A DNA stretch of 64,000 bases from Pyrrhosoma nymphula (GCA_963573305.1 OY754336.1:14172699-14236698), one strand, 5' to 3'. Positions 13,001-24,800 are shown, counted from the first letter of the stretch. Numbers and translations: made by a program. Notes: generated by a model from the letters alone, not told the origin.

Positions 13001-13330
13001 AGGAAGGGCATGTTCGAGGTATTGATAGGATATTGTGCAGAAGGAATCAGTCGTGGTCAGTTTTCTTGTCCCATACCACCTGTTTTTTCCGTTGACTGTG
13101 CCTTCACCGGAGAGGGTCGTGAACATGCACGAAAGGAGAATTAATCAGGAGAAATTCTACGGCTATGTCCATCAAAGATATATAATATATTCATAGAAAA
13201 ATATCATCTCCTTTAAGCCATTTTCTTGACTCAAAATCAAACTTTCTTTAAGGTGTTGGGATTTATCTCATGTTCATGCTCGAATAGCGATTTATTTCAA
13301 TTGGTATTTATTTTCGACCTCTTTTTATTT

Positions 13331-13372
13331 ATAAGGTGCAAATATCACGAGTTTAGGTCAAATAATATTTTT
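13331..13372 (+). repeat. Left inverted end of the PLE copy
   Basis: A 42-base stretch starting ATAAGGTGCAAAT and containing GAGTTTAGGTCAAATA is repeated in inverse orientation at 13890-13931. PLE copies are often bounded by such inverted or direct pseudo-LTR pieces. Confidence 0.65.
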
Positions 13373-13889
13373 ATTTTTTTAAAACTTATGACGACGTTTC
13401 GGATTTTTATTCATCCATCTTCTGGGCTATAAACAAATGATGCACGATGTTAAATGTTTGACAATTCTGTTTTGATTACATAATGGTAAATTTACAGTCA
13501 GTAAATATAAAAATACATAGACATTCAAGATTGTTACATTTAAAGTTTGGTGCTGTTTTTATTTATTTACAATTTGGTTGCTTGGATCCATTTCTTTGTT
13601 GAAAAGTTATGTGTCATTTATTAAATTATGATAAATTTTGCTTAGATAAGTAATGTCTGTTCTTTTATTTCTGTATATATGGTACATTTCTTTGAATAAT
13701 CATTTGATAAATTTGGTTCTGAGTCTAAAATGTTGGCTTCTTCGAAATTAAATGAGTGACTATTTGTAATTGCATGATTTGCTAATGCACAAAATTGAAC
13801 TTTAATCTTAATTGATGCTTTATGTTGCGAGATCCAATAAGGCTTTAAGGCTAATCCTGATCCAATGTTATATAAGGTTGCAATTTCAC

Positions 13890-13931
13890 AAAAATAGTAT
13901 TTGACCTAAACTCATGGCATTTGCACCATAT
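13890..13931 (-). repeat. Right inverted end of the PLE copy
   Basis: Inverse partner of 13331-13372. It sits on the 5' side of the minus-strand GIY-YIG remnant and marks the truncation point. The adjacent AAGGTTGCAATTTCA at about 13874 recurs as a direct repeat at about 14331. Confidence 0.65.
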
Positions 13932-13933
13932 AA

Positions 13934-14790
13934 CGATTTCTGTGTGGTTACTGTGTACTCATATTTTTCCCAAGCGCAGCGGGTGCTTATAGGCCCTTAG
14001 TTTGGTTTTAATTTAGACTGTCATAAACGCTAATATCCCTAAAAACCCTCCTGCTTCCTTTTCTGAAGTTAAATTATCCATTTTTGTATAAAATTGGTGG
14101 TTTTCGGTGCTAGATATTCGTAATATCGAGTAAACGTCTCGGTGAAACGTTGCATCATACATGTAACCCGTATGAACGCTGTTATATTTTTCCCTTAGTT
14201 GCGCAGTTTACTTAATAGTACCTCGCGATCATTCCACGCAACGCATGTTATCATTTTATTGTGTGGAATCGTTTAGTCGCATGCCTTGTAATCAAACTCA
14301 TTCGTCGTCTCTGTAGGATGCTGCAGTGTAAGGTTGCAATTTCAAAAATAAGAGGTGAAGACAAGTCTTTGAAGAATGATTGCTTAATATTTGAAGGCAC
14401 TTCCTTGGAAATTTAATGGTCTCTACCTTATACTAATTATGCATGCGGACTTTTTTTCTGGTAGGCATGTTTGAAGGATTTCACAAGTCTGTGGCTAATT
14501 TATGACAAGGTTTCCGTCTTTACTGGATATGTGTTGTTCAGAGAGGAATGGAAGGAACCCGTTTATGTCCCCTATCTTATATCTTAATTATGTTGAATCT
14601 AAAAGCTTCAGACCTACGAGAAGAGCCAAGTATTCGTCTCTGGGGACATCATTAGTTTTCCTTGCTTTCACAAATAAGGGAAGATAATTATCCGACGTGT
14701 GACTGTTATTTAAGGAGGCATTTCCATACGTCTTCTCGCGGCGCGTTTACAAATATTACCTTCACATTTACTCTATACGACCCGTTTTTT
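13934..14790. other. No recognisable feature
   Basis: AT-rich DNA with no supported gene. The only notable sequence is AAGGTTGCAATTTCA at about 14331, which repeats a piece of the PLE flank at about 13874. Confidence 0.4.
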
Positions 14791-14791
14791 C

Positions 14792-14845
14792 ATTCGCCGG
14801 TCTGACTACCCAAGGGTCGTGGGATCGTATCCCGCCTCGGGTAAG
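14792..14845 (+). repeat. tRNA-like SINE head fragment
   Basis: GCCGGTCTGACTACCCAAGG, then GTCGTGGGATCGTATCCCGC, has the layout of the distal half of a tRNA-derived SINE head. The GGGATCGTATCCC segment at 14821-14833 is a B-box-like T arm with pairing ends. No poly-A tail was found. Confidence 0.4.
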
Positions 14846-17800
14846 GAAGTTGTGTCTGTATCATTGGCTAGGCTTGAGCAAGACTGTAACTTGACGTCCA
14901 ACGATGAGGGTTTATTAATTACTCTATCACTTTCCACATTTTTCCATTATTTTATACAGAATGTGACTCTACAACACTGTGTGTACTCTTTCAAACAGAT
15001 TTACAGGCATAAAACAACCAGCAATTACCCACTTCCAACACTACACACAAACTAGCAGCTGGCATACGTCATTGTATGCTTTTTTACGTACGCCACGATA
15101 ATGTAAAAATAATAATGAAGCAATTATCAAGGAGGCTAGAAAAAAATGGAGGTGACAATCCACATTGTTGAAGCCGTTTCCGCCATTACAGTCGTCTCAG
15201 TTAATTAGGACTTACTCTGGCTTCAGTCATCATTTGATTTTCGTTAAATCTAAGTTAAAATCCACAGGTAACGTCCATTTATTTGCCTTGTAGGCCACGA
15301 CCACTTGGCACAAAATCCTTCCCATGCACCCCTGTTCTTGCTTCACCTTCTCCAATAAGCGTTCACGGACATGCCTCCTCCATTTCATTTTAACCTTCTT
15401 GATGATAATACATAATATCATTAGTTAGAATTTAGAAAACCGGAAGTGTTTTGAATTATAAATACCAAACTGCCCGTTTTACAACCTGTATATGCGACAA
15501 ACATCAGCATTTACAGCGCATAAAACCCTGAACTACTCATACTGTACATACATTCTGGAAATGTATTTTATTTTACCAAAGGCCGTGTTTGACGCATTGC
15601 ATTAGTCTGTGAAAAATTTATGTGCAAAGTTTTGTCTTTTCTGGATGTAAATTATGTGGGGACCGCGGGGAGAACCCATGTATAATCCATTCCTCCATCC
15701 CCTTCTGACATGAACCCTTCCCTCCACGCCCCTGGCTCTCGGAGAACGCCGAATTACTGAAGGAGGGCTCCCCGGAATTTACGACGGCGTAATGCATGGG
15801 TTACCCTCTAATGTCTTGCCGCTGTGCAAAATTTAGGCTTCCTTTCTCCGCATCTCCCATCTCTTTCTCGCAACCTTTCCCTATCTCTCTCCATCTCAAT
15901 CTCACCTCTCTCTCTCTCTCTCGCTTTCCCCCTTCGACCAAACTGCGGTTGCCGAAGAATTTTTGTGATCCCCCATGCACTATTCAGGTTCTCCCGTCAT
16001 TCGTACGCTGACAGGATGGCCAACCCTTCTTGAAATCCTTGAAAACCGGGAAAGCTCCTCGGAATTACCATCTCGTTTAGAAATCCTGGATTGATTCTCC
16101 TTGATTTCTGCTTCTTCCTCTGCGAGCCGCAGCTGGGGCGTATGGCAGGGAGTGTTAGGGCACCAACAATTAAAAAGGGAGGCAGTAGGGAAGAAGAGTT
16201 GGCATAGAGGAAGGAAGAAAGTGAACTGAACGTTTTTGGAATGCCGCTATGTTTTTTATACTCACTTATAGTGCGTGAAAAGAAGATTTTTTTACCATCA
16301 GGCCGGCCGTATATCTTTCTCTTGTTGTTTTTATCAGTAGATACCTAATGTGCGGGGTTTAAATAAGACATCCATCATGTCACCCTAAAACTCGCATGAT
16401 TTGAATATTTCGAGTATTCTTAGCCTAGCGTGTAAACTCCTCTCTTTATCGACTGTTCCTTATCCCTTCATCAGCCTTGTTATTCTGTCTGTTGGCCCGG
16501 ATATTTTGACAGCATTTGGGAGTTTACCTCGATGTTTCTCGGTTTTTATAACGGCACAGGATAATGTCGTATTATATTCTGCTAAGTCCCGAAATTTTTC
16601 CTTAGAGGGGTCATCATTCTTTTGGCTTCAAATTAGCCGTGAACGACTTTATGTTGGGCTAAAATATTTCATCACTTGTATTCTGAGCTAAGGTATTTCT
16701 CGTCAGTCATTGATTTTAGGTTTTTCTTATCCTTGCGTCACACCATCTCAGCATCTGAAATTTCCCTGCAAAATTTTTAACTGCGTTGCAGCTCAATGAG
16801 CTCAACAATTTTTACGGTTGCCAAGCCGATTTTCTGAAGTAGAGATAGACGTAGTAGGTACTTATTATGATTTAATATTTCAGTTACTACTTTATCTGAT
16901 TGAAAAGGAACCCTTTGTCGTGGATGGTTTTGGTAGGCGATGAAATAAATTAAAATATGAGTTACTCGTCAAAATAAATAACTCAGCTCTGCAGTACAGC
17001 CTACTTGATAAATGTGATTTTTACGAGGAAAAAACTATTACTATTGAAAAAACCTGAAATACTCCGTGATTATGAAAGTAGAAAACGAGTGGCCTAAGAA
17101 AACATTGAAATAAAAACTGCGCTCCACCGAATTTATTTACTACCTCAACTAGTCTCACTACACAATTGTGCCTTCCCAAAATTTCCTGTTGGTGCTATTT
17201 GAAGTAATACATGCATAATCTGTGGAGAAGAAAGTTTTTCATTTGCAATTTTCATGATTCTCTATTGAATTCCATTAAGTTTCGGTCGTGACGATCGCTC
17301 ACAATCCAGTGACCTCCCAGGTATGGCTTGAGATTCGGAGGAAGATTTCGTATTCCATGTATCCCTTCAATTTATGTGAGGGATACTACGAAAAATGGCT
17401 ATTTTTTTACTTTTTCGGGGGTGGGAGGGATACTAATTGAACAAGGATATCCACTCGATCCAAGAGGCAGTCCGTCGGAATTACTCATCGGAATCTAAAT
17501 GAAATCATTGCCTTGATCCGAACTCTGTCGGCCAGGATTGGGTTCCACCAGGAACGGACTTGTGATTGAAAAATAAAGGTGCATCAGCCGCGACACGATA
17601 TCGCGCAATGGAGTATCTCTCTCCTCATCCGTTCCGCTGTGTGTCTGCCCGCGGGATGGGATTTTTGAAGGCGATCCGGCTCTGGGCAGGGATTCGTCCA
17701 AGTAACGAGATTTTCAGGTCGCGGTTGTTCTCCGTGATTTTCTTCTACGATACGTGGGCGATTATCTTCAATGTTTTTTTAATTTTCTTACTGGAGCTAA

Positions 17801-18557
17801 AGCGGATTCTACTTAACCAAAAATATACCTGTCAACTTTTGCTCGTAAAAATGAATTCAATTTCATTTTGGGTGTTCAATTCTCTCCAAAATTGAACAGT
17901 GACTTAGAAGAGCCACTCATTCCTGAAATATACCGAAGAAAATATATCCTGAAGCTCTTTTTTTGGCTTGTAGTGTGATTTAGAATCCATTATTCTTTTA
18001 AAAATGTGAGGGTTGACAGTGTTAATTTGGTAAGTTTTTAATATTGACTGAATTACCCATTGATCTAAAGAGTAAAACTTACCAGAGGAACCTCATTACT
18101 GTAGACAGGAGTCGTTGAAATGAGTCAACTTTTTCGTGTAAAAATCGTCACAAATTCATGTTTTTTTCACAGAATATCTATATTTTGTAGTGGCGTAGCC
18201 TTTAACCTTGATTGGAGTACGTATATAGTTCTTTGGTTTCTTTCAGATGGTCCAATTAATTTAATGACAATGGCGCGAGAATATCAGTCTGCTACCACCT
18301 AATCATTTTGATAAAAAAATTAACTGTGAACATTTTTCGTTTAGAAGTAAATAGAATTATCCTTTGTGAATTAAAATTATATTTGAAATATCCGAGAAAT
18401 TCGTAATACCATGCCGTATGGGAGAGAGTAAAAAAACCACGGGGACAGCTATGGTGTTTTGGAGCTAGTTTGATGGAAAATTTCATTATTTTATGTGTGT
18501 TTCGGATACTTTAAATGGTTTCTAAGCAGAAATGTCTATCCTGTACGTCAATCTCCA
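14846..18557. other. Long tract, no gene seen
   Basis: About 3.7 kb. Contents that can be named are a pyrimidine-rich stretch at about 15840-15930 with a short (TC)n run near 15900-15922, and moderately GC-rich patches at 15700-15800 and 17600-17700. ORFs up to 109 codons (17566-17895) are unrecognised. No RNA gene or long repeat was seen. Confidence 0.4.
15900..15923. repeat. (TC)n microsatellite, short
   Basis: A run of TCTCTC repeats inside a longer C/T-rich stretch on the plus strand. It explains the serine/leucine-rich overlapping ORFs there. Confidence 0.75.
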
Positions 18558-18787
18558 GTACGTCATATCATCATATTCTAAAGGCACTGCCTTGTCGCGA
18601 TAGCCACGTATCTCTGTCCATCGCTGCTTCTTTGAGCTAGGCGTGATGTCAGTCCCATCTCATGCTCCATGCTTTTAAAGTATGCCGCCCTGGGTCGACC
18701 TCTTGGTTTCTTTCCCACCACTTTGCCTTCGAATGTGTCCATCAGGAAAGGATTATGCCTTATGGTATACCCATTCGTACGTCATAT
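18558..18787 (-). mobile_element. 5'-truncated LINE insertion with 11-bp target duplication
   Basis: The minus strand encodes TNGYTIRHNPFL, then FEGKVVGKKPRGRPRAAYF and, further on, LAQRSSDGQRYVAIA before a TAG stop at 18578-18580. This is the C-terminal end of an arthropod LINE ORF (RxIGxTLRH..L...EGKVEGK+.RGRPR..Y..Q, then ..R..WR..). About 70 codons are uninterrupted. The insert (18569-18776, about 208 bp) is flanked by identical GTACGTCATAT at 18558-18568 and 18777-18787. Between stop and duplication is only AATATGATG, a very short 3' UTR with an ATG-type tail as in RTE-clade elements (clade is inference). One of the youngest-looking insertions in the window. Confidence 0.82.
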
Positions 18788-20100
18788 GAAATTCATTAAT
18801 TAGGCGAAAGAAATTTTTATGAAGTACTGGAGATTAACATTTACAAGTTTAACGAACAGGATTTAATAATGAGGGCATGCCACTTCATTATAATAAACAA
18901 TAAGATTCTTTGCTGTGAAATTAACGGAAATGCACCGTTGGAAGATATTTATTCTATTATTGCTTGATAATCACGAAACGCCACTGCATGTCGTGTTCTG
19001 ATGTAAAACAATACGGAATACTTCTGCTGGCGACGGTTCTTCAACCCGTTATGGGCTGTATTATTTTAATTGCAATATAAATAGATTCTTCTTAAAATCT
19101 AACTAATTGTAAGATGCATGCAGTGTGAAAATGCGAAAAAAATGTACTTTGACTGTTTTTGTTTTACGTAAATACGTATTTTTATTCTGCTACCATATGG
19201 TTACATACGATATCTTTTCATAATACCCATCATTTTAGTTTGTTTTTTTCTGTTTCTTAATAAAGCGTTTCATTGTAATGACATCGGTTTTGTGAAAACG
19301 AGCATGTACCTACGTACTAAATAAAAAAGGACGCCAACACTGCTCCATAAATCTAATTTCTGCCGTCACAAATAGTTGAGAAATTTTCTATTGCATGAGA
19401 TTTCAATTTCTTTCAAAAATTATAGTAAAAGTTATGTTATAACATAAAATTATAATGTACTCTGCTTAGTCAACGATTTGTCATTTTGTCAACAATTAAC
19501 AAAGAATAGCAACCAAATGATCATTATCTTATGAAAAGAAATTGAAAGTAACTCTGAGGTAATGCATAAATTTTTTTTCTATTAATTGATATTATCAAAC
19601 TTAAACCATGATATGTAAACCTTGAATATTGTTGAGTGTTGTACAAAATGTATAATAATTTCTGATACAGCTCTGAGGAAGTATAACAAATAAACGAAAC
19701 ATTGGCAAAAAGGAGTTTTAACAATTCATAATAGAAATTACATTTTCTATTTACATTTACATTTCATTATGCTTAACAATTCATAATAGACCTATATCAC
19801 CAGAGATGAATATATTAATAAATATAGAGTTTTTGAAGAAAAATCATCTATAAAATACATTTGTCAAAATGTTTATGAAATAAGAAGTACTATTCCAAAA
19901 TATTTGGCTTAAATCGTTACCACATGGTAACTCTTGTCCATAATTGGTAAAAGACGTTTTCGGTGTGACAGTGGGGAATCTGTGTAAAAAGGATATTTAC
20001 TTTTTAAATCCTCCCTGCAATTTTCCTAAACGTTAGTTATAGTATATTATTTCGCCCAAATTTATACTTGAAAAAAGGAAGCCCACTATCTGTGAATTTG
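18788..20100. other. No gene seen; small AT palindromes
   Basis: AT-rich. TTATGTTATAACATAA at about 19432-19447 is a 16-base perfect palindrome. AACAATTCATAATAG occurs twice (about 19720 and 19775) as a direct repeat. Nothing coding is supported. Confidence 0.4.
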
Positions 20101-20107
20101 ACAATAC

Positions 20108-20860
20108 TTGACCAAGTTGGCGGACTTCAGTGTATTTCAACCTCGTCGCCCTGGTGAGAAAATGAGATCGAGATATCCTTGGCGACTTCTGCGTTCGGAG
20201 GAGGCATTTGTCCAGCGCCTCCCCTTTGACGCAGGATCAAGATCGGTCGTAATTCATGGGCTATTTCCTTTCATGCAAGCTCCCTCCCGCGGTGCGTCAG
20301 GGTTAAAAACGTCGCCCTCGCGTTTTATTCGTATAATTCGTTTCCCGAGCTTTGGAGGAGCAGGTAGACCAAGGCGGTGGCGTGATTGAAGACAAGTTAC
20401 TCGCAAAGCCGGTGTCAAACGAGGAACGTTAATTTTTTGTGTTTCTCCCTGCAAGGAGGTTAAGGGTGCTGCTACCTTGGGATCTGCTCTGTATTTATTT
20501 GGTAGGAAACTCCTGCGAATACCTAGGGTATACTCAAATGGGGTGTGGATACTGTGTTGTGAAATGCAAACGGAAATTCGCCAAAATTCAAAAGGATTTC
20601 GCAAAGGAGCTAAGAGGGGGCTATTCTGTGTGTTCTCTGAGTTTCCGAGCGTCGTAAGTGACGAAATGTTGAGATTATTTATCGGGGGCTGTGACGTCAC
20701 ATCCACGGATTTTCCGAGATTCGACCGTGTCGGGTCCTTAATGAATAAGGCCCAAGGAGGTGGTGGAGAGAGAGGTAATTCGGGCGGACTGCGGGATCCA
20801 GGTGGGAAAGCGGCGCTGCTTGCACTGTTGCCCGCCGAAGAAGACATGCTATGACATCGT
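20108..20860. other. GC-rich island with the longest ORF (197 codons, minus)
   Basis: GC-rich block with the longest open frame of the window: minus strand 20254-20847, 197 codons, starting MSSSAGNSASSAAFPPGS, proline/serine-rich at the N-terminus. A 125-codon ORF (20477-20854) and a 93-codon ORF (20108-20389) overlap on the plus strand. None matches a family I recognise. With overlapping frames on both strands and high GC, chance openness is plausible. Alternatives are an unannotated exon, a lineage-specific gene or a CpG island. No splice or promoter signal is decisive. Confidence 0.2.
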
Positions 20861-21089
20861 CATAGGTCATCACGAATAAAAAAAAAATTTACACAACCTT
20901 CACTCTCGAGAAATTACGGAAACCAAAGTTGTAGGGTCTTTTTAAGACGTGTTAGCTGTTTACTCACCATAATCTTTACCGTGAGAAAGGTGGATGCCAA
21001 TACCAACGAAATATTGGAAGTTTTAATTTGTGTCTTTCGCTTGTTTCTATATTTTTATCGACCACCCTCTTGGCATATTATATATATAT

Positions 21090-21162
21090 GAGGTATGCAA
21101 GAATAGAGCTGCATGGAGGAAACTATTAAGTACAGCCAGTTTTACAGGCCTATCACCGAGAA
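21090..21162 (+). mobile_element. LINE 3' end fragment
   Basis: GAGGTATGCAAGAATAGAGC, then TGGAGGAAACTATTAAG and AGCCAGTTTTACAGGCC, align base by base with 27888-27962, the 3' end of the LINE remnant there. The plus frame reads VCKNRAAWRKLL, the typical ..DR.xWR.LL end of these ORFs. Only the last few dozen codons are present. Confidence 0.55.
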
Positions 21163-21413
21163 TTGAACTTTTTTGACCGTATGTACCTATCCCGGAAGGG
21201 AACCGCATGATGGGTTTGTATGTGTGTACTAGTATGCATCCGTGACGATGAAAACCCTAGCGGTCTGAAAACGCCTTTCGCGTGCGTATTGTCCACCCCA
21301 ATTAATGCGACGGACCAACCTTGCAAAGAAATGCGCAGCAGAACCCGAGTTATAGGTCTATCCAAGGTTGGTGGCAGTCACATGAGGAAAGCATGACGCC
21401 ACAGAGAAAACAG

Positions 21414-21575
21414 AAAATAATTATTTAAATGAAAAATAATTTAAAAAAACCACGTTTTTAAAACGGACCAAAAAGTATAAAATAATTTATCCTAGCCCCA
21501 CACAAATTTATATCGCCATGCAGATTCATTACCTCATACAGATTGTCCTGAAAATTTGTGATTGTGAATTTTCAT
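21414..21575 (+). repeat. Left inverted arm of the 21.4-22.0 kb element
   Basis: Begins AAAATAATTATTTAAATG and ends within GTGATTGTGAATTTTCATAA. Its reverse complement forms the right arm at about 21805-22014. Confidence 0.7.
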
Positions 21576-21804
21576 AACTATAAAAATACATGAGATTGAA
21601 TACGAAAAACGTGGGGCGCATGTTGTAGATAGTAGTAAGGATTGTGTAGGCAGTAGCTGTCGTTGATAAAACTCATTTAACTGTTCATATCATTTGCAGT
21701 GCAATAAAACTGTTTGTGACTTCGGTGAACTATTCATGTATCAATTATCTAATTTATGTGTCCCAAGCTTTCCGTTTTCAATCTTATAAGTATTTTCATA
21801 ACTA

Positions 21805-22014
21805 TTAAAATTCACAATCACAAGTTTTCAGGAGAATTTGTATGAGGTTATGAATCTGCATGGCGATATAAATGTGTGGGGCTAGGATAAATTATTTTAT
21901 ACTTTTTGGTCCGTTTTAAAAACGTGGTTTAAAAAAATTATGTTTAAAGTATTCATGTTTAAGTATTTAAAAGTTATTAAAAAATTATTAATTTTCATTT
22001 AAATAATTATTTTA
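21805..22014 (-). repeat. Right inverted arm of the 21.4-22.0 kb element
   Basis: Inverse partner of 21414-21575, interrupted by about 50 AT-rich bases that the left arm lacks. It contains AGGATAAATTATTTTATAC and GGTCCGTTTTAAAAACGTGG. Confidence 0.7.
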
Positions 22015-22379
22015 TGCTTTTGCGTTCTTATATTTGAAATAGAAAATCGCTATGCCTATGTACCAATAATATATCAATCTGTTTTATTGTTATTTTCCTG
22101 AAAATTGAATTAAAAAAGCAAGAAAAATTTATTTTTTAATATTTTTATATCAATAGGTATTAAACGTATTAATTATATTTATTAATTTTTTATGTATCAT
22201 TAGGTAATTATTACATATTATTATTTTATTGTCATCCAGTTCTGGGCTAGGCTTAAAGTTTCAAGTCCCTAGCTCATCGGGAAGTTAAGTTTAAAATCGA
22301 TTGCAAAATTTGTACCGAACAGACAAAAAGCGAACTAATAAAAACGTTTTAAAAAGCGCCAACGAAGAGTGGGACAATC

Positions 22380-22920
22380 GGGCCGAGGCTATTTCAAGAG
22401 GTCCTCGCTGGAGTCCTTCATTGCCTCTGGAAACTCATCGACGCTTTACTAACCTTAAGTGACCTGAGACTGTCGAGTGCCACCAAGTTTCGCTATACCT
22501 ATAGAAGGCTAGGCGAAACGCGTGGGAACATCGCATGGGAAAACGTTTTGTGGGATGGCGTAGCTCACTTCACGTCCTGCGTCCATTGTCATGCAAAACC
22601 TTCGTGGTTAGGGAATGGGTATTTTCCCCGCGTCCGTCGCCTCAGCCCTCTCGCTTCGTGAATCTGGATCCAATCCAGAACGCCGCGCTGCATCCACGAT
22701 GCGCGCTCTTGAAAACTCGGCTCGTCATCGGACCGCTCGCTCCCCCTCACGGCACCTGTGGCCACCCGCTGCGGCATTCGACCTCCCGCATGTCACTCGC
22801 GTTGAAGGTGGGACGAGAATTATTGCACCCCGTTCACCTGGGAGCGTGCCTCTGCGGCGAATTCATGGCGGTGTGCATGCCTGAAACAACTCGCTGATCC
22901 CCGACTCTGCGACACGGAGA
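22380..22920. other. GC/CpG-rich island, ORFs unrecognised
   Basis: GC content and CpG density are high from about 22530 to 22900. A 120-codon plus ORF (22535-22897), an 89-codon plus ORF and a 62-codon minus ORF overlap. I recognise none of them. Possible interpretations are a CpG island or an exon of an unrecognised gene; coding support is absent. Confidence 0.25.
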
Positions 22921-23639
22921 CATGAAGAAACCAAAGTACTTAATAGTTGTGACTTTTGAGCGGTGCGAAACGAAATGGTGTACGTGTTACAAATATAAAT
23001 ACCGGCGATACCGATCGGTTATCGGCCTACGATGCTCGATTTGACTGCGGCAGTGTTGATCACGGCAGTCGCTCTCGCTTCGATAGTAGTAGTCCGAGGG
23101 ACAGAGCAACATAGGTAATTTTTCGGAAATATAATGTGTGTACTGGATAAGGATCATATTGATTCGTATAGTATTTTCTGAAAGAGTTCCTTTGCTATTA
23201 TACTCAGTCAAGGTAGTTCGAGCGAGATTTTTCTCTAATCTTAGTAGAGACCTCATTCGATTTTAATTTTCTAATTTATGCAGCTCTAAGAAACATGACG
23301 TATCTTGTATAATATTAATGGCGCGGAAACTTTGTTTTATGAAACTGAAGTTCTCCTATACCCAAAAAGATTAAATTCTCAATAACTAGCTAAATACAAA
23401 TGTATAGGTAAGTCTTTAACTTGAGTCATTTATTTCACACCATATGTTTATGTGGAATATCAGTATTTTTGGATTAAGCATACTTAGTATTCTTTTTTTT
23501 CTTAAAAAATACTGATAATCTACATTGTGAAGCCTGAAACATTTGAATATATTTAAAGATATTTATCCATGTGTGGACTAAACTCCGTGCTAAAAAGGTA
23601 GAAGAATTTTGCTCTACATCATGTACAACCAACAACGAC

Positions 23640-24185
23640 GTCGTTTGCAAAAATAAACTATCGCCGGGGTAACCTTAGAAAAGAAAGAATTCTATCACAG
23701 GAAGAATCTATTTACAGGTAGCAGCTTAATCTTGGAAGTGAGCGGGCACTTCTTAACACACTCACATGGTATACATAGTGCTATGTGGCAGTGAAGCTTG
23801 AACAATAGAAGCGGAGCAAGGAATATTATAGACAATGTTAATGTAGTACTATATATAAATGGTATGTATCAAATAGCCGGAGAGAGTCACCAATTAAGAT
23901 TTCCTGAGGACACTGGTAGGAAAGATGTTTAATAAAAACTCGTTAGACAAACAAAAAGGTTAGACACACTTACTGGAAACAATCAGAGACGTGACTGTCT
24001 CCTGAAAACGCCAATGTAAGCGAACATGAATGGAAAGAATATGTGAGGAAGACGAAGGATGGGATGCGTGAGGCAAATTATGGGAGATGTTGAATGAATA
24101 CTTAAGAAGAAATAAAGCGGTAATCTGAAAGGAAGATCGATGAGAGAGCTGCGGAAAACCAATGCACGGATTGATGACGATGACC
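23640..24185 (+). mobile_element. Decayed LINE, post-RT C-terminal region
   Basis: Broken plus-strand frames read in order, with frameshifts and stops between them. KEFYHRKNLFTGSSLILEV begins near 23684. MVYIVLCGSEA, then TIEAE, matches the ..W.VALYGSE.WT...E hallmark. GRRRMGCVRQIM comes near 24040 (GRPR.-.Y..Qi region), and RSMRELRKTNARID sits at the end. The sequence closes with TTGATGACGATGACC, a TGATGA-type tail. This order is that of an RTE/CR1-like LINE from just behind the RT domain to the 3' end. The minus-strand 165-codon ORF at 23960-24457 is a shadow. Confidence 0.62.
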
Positions 24186-24800
24186 GAAAAACAATAAGCC
24201 CAGAGAATAAGCTCTACACTCCGAAGGAAAAACGGGAAAATTTCGAAGGCCAAGAATTTAGCCGGAGCATTAATAGATGCTTTGCTTTCTCCCGTGACTC
24301 TTCCATTCGCTAACATCTTTATGTTTTCACGATCTTTTATCTGTCTTCCCTTACGCCCATAATTTTTCGCATCCTGGGTCTCCCCCGATAAGTTCTTATC
24401 GTTCTTCCCCCCCCCCACCGAGGTTTTCCCAATTAGTTCCTTGCTTTGACTTTTCACTGCTTTTCATTTTTATTTATTTCATCGTTTTCCTCTTTTCTTT
24501 CAACTTCAAAAAGTCAATTATTTGCTTCAAGTGGAGGGTGAAATTATTGCCCGCGTCGATTTCCTCTGGGATTCGTTGATATCCACTCGGATATGCTCCC
24601 AACGAAGCGTATTATTATTTTAATGAGCACGAACATAGAGATCATTTACCGTGAAATTTCTGCGTGCTTTTACAAACTCGTTTTTGGAGATAAATTTTCA
24701 TTTTTGTTTCATTTATTGAATATATCCGGACGAATGCAATGACATTTATTCGATGTGTTTTTTTCTGGCGGCATCGGCTCTCCGACTTTGACTTAAGAGT
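24186..24800. other. No gene seen
   Basis: Mostly AT-rich with a C-run (about 24408-24417). The long minus ORF extends in from the LINE remnant and has no recognisable content. Confidence 0.4.

Larger units (their letters stand above)
13331..13933 (-). mobile_element. Penelope-like element, 5'-truncated
   Basis: Reading the minus strand, codons from about 13861 down to a stop at 13642-13644 encode ALANHAITNSHSF, then FEEANILDSEP. This matches the C-terminal side of the GIY-YIG endonuclease of Penelope-like elements (Ax.H....H.F.w..a.IL..E). Beyond the stop lies a tail AGCCCAGAAGATGG...CCGAAACGTCGTC (plus 13389-13431), the tail type seen in many PLEs. The copy is bounded by inverted sequences 13331-13372 and 13890-13931, 37 of 42 positions matching by my alignment. 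The RT domain is absent. The frame is open for about 70 codons, so decay is moderate. Confidence 0.7.
21414..22014. mobile_element. Long-TIR non-autonomous element (MITE/foldback type)
   Basis: About 600 bp built as two long inverted arms around a roughly 210-bp centre. The left arm (21414-about 21575) and right arm (about 21805-22014) pair over most of their length. Shared blocks include AATAATTATTTAAATGAAAA, CACGTTTTTAAAACGGACC, ATAATTTATCCTAGCCCC and TATCGCCATGCAGATTCAT. The right arm has an extra insert of roughly 50 bases at about 21940-21990. No ORF is present and no clear target-site duplication was found, so the superfamily is unknown. Confidence 0.72.

Noticed and set aside
20254..20847. 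197-codon ORF as a confirmed coding gene
   Set aside because: No homology recognised, overlapping plus frames are open, and there is no splice or promoter evidence. It is reported only as a GC-rich block.
23960..24457. 165-codon minus ORF
   Set aside because: It overlaps the plus-strand LINE remnant and has no recognisable domain.
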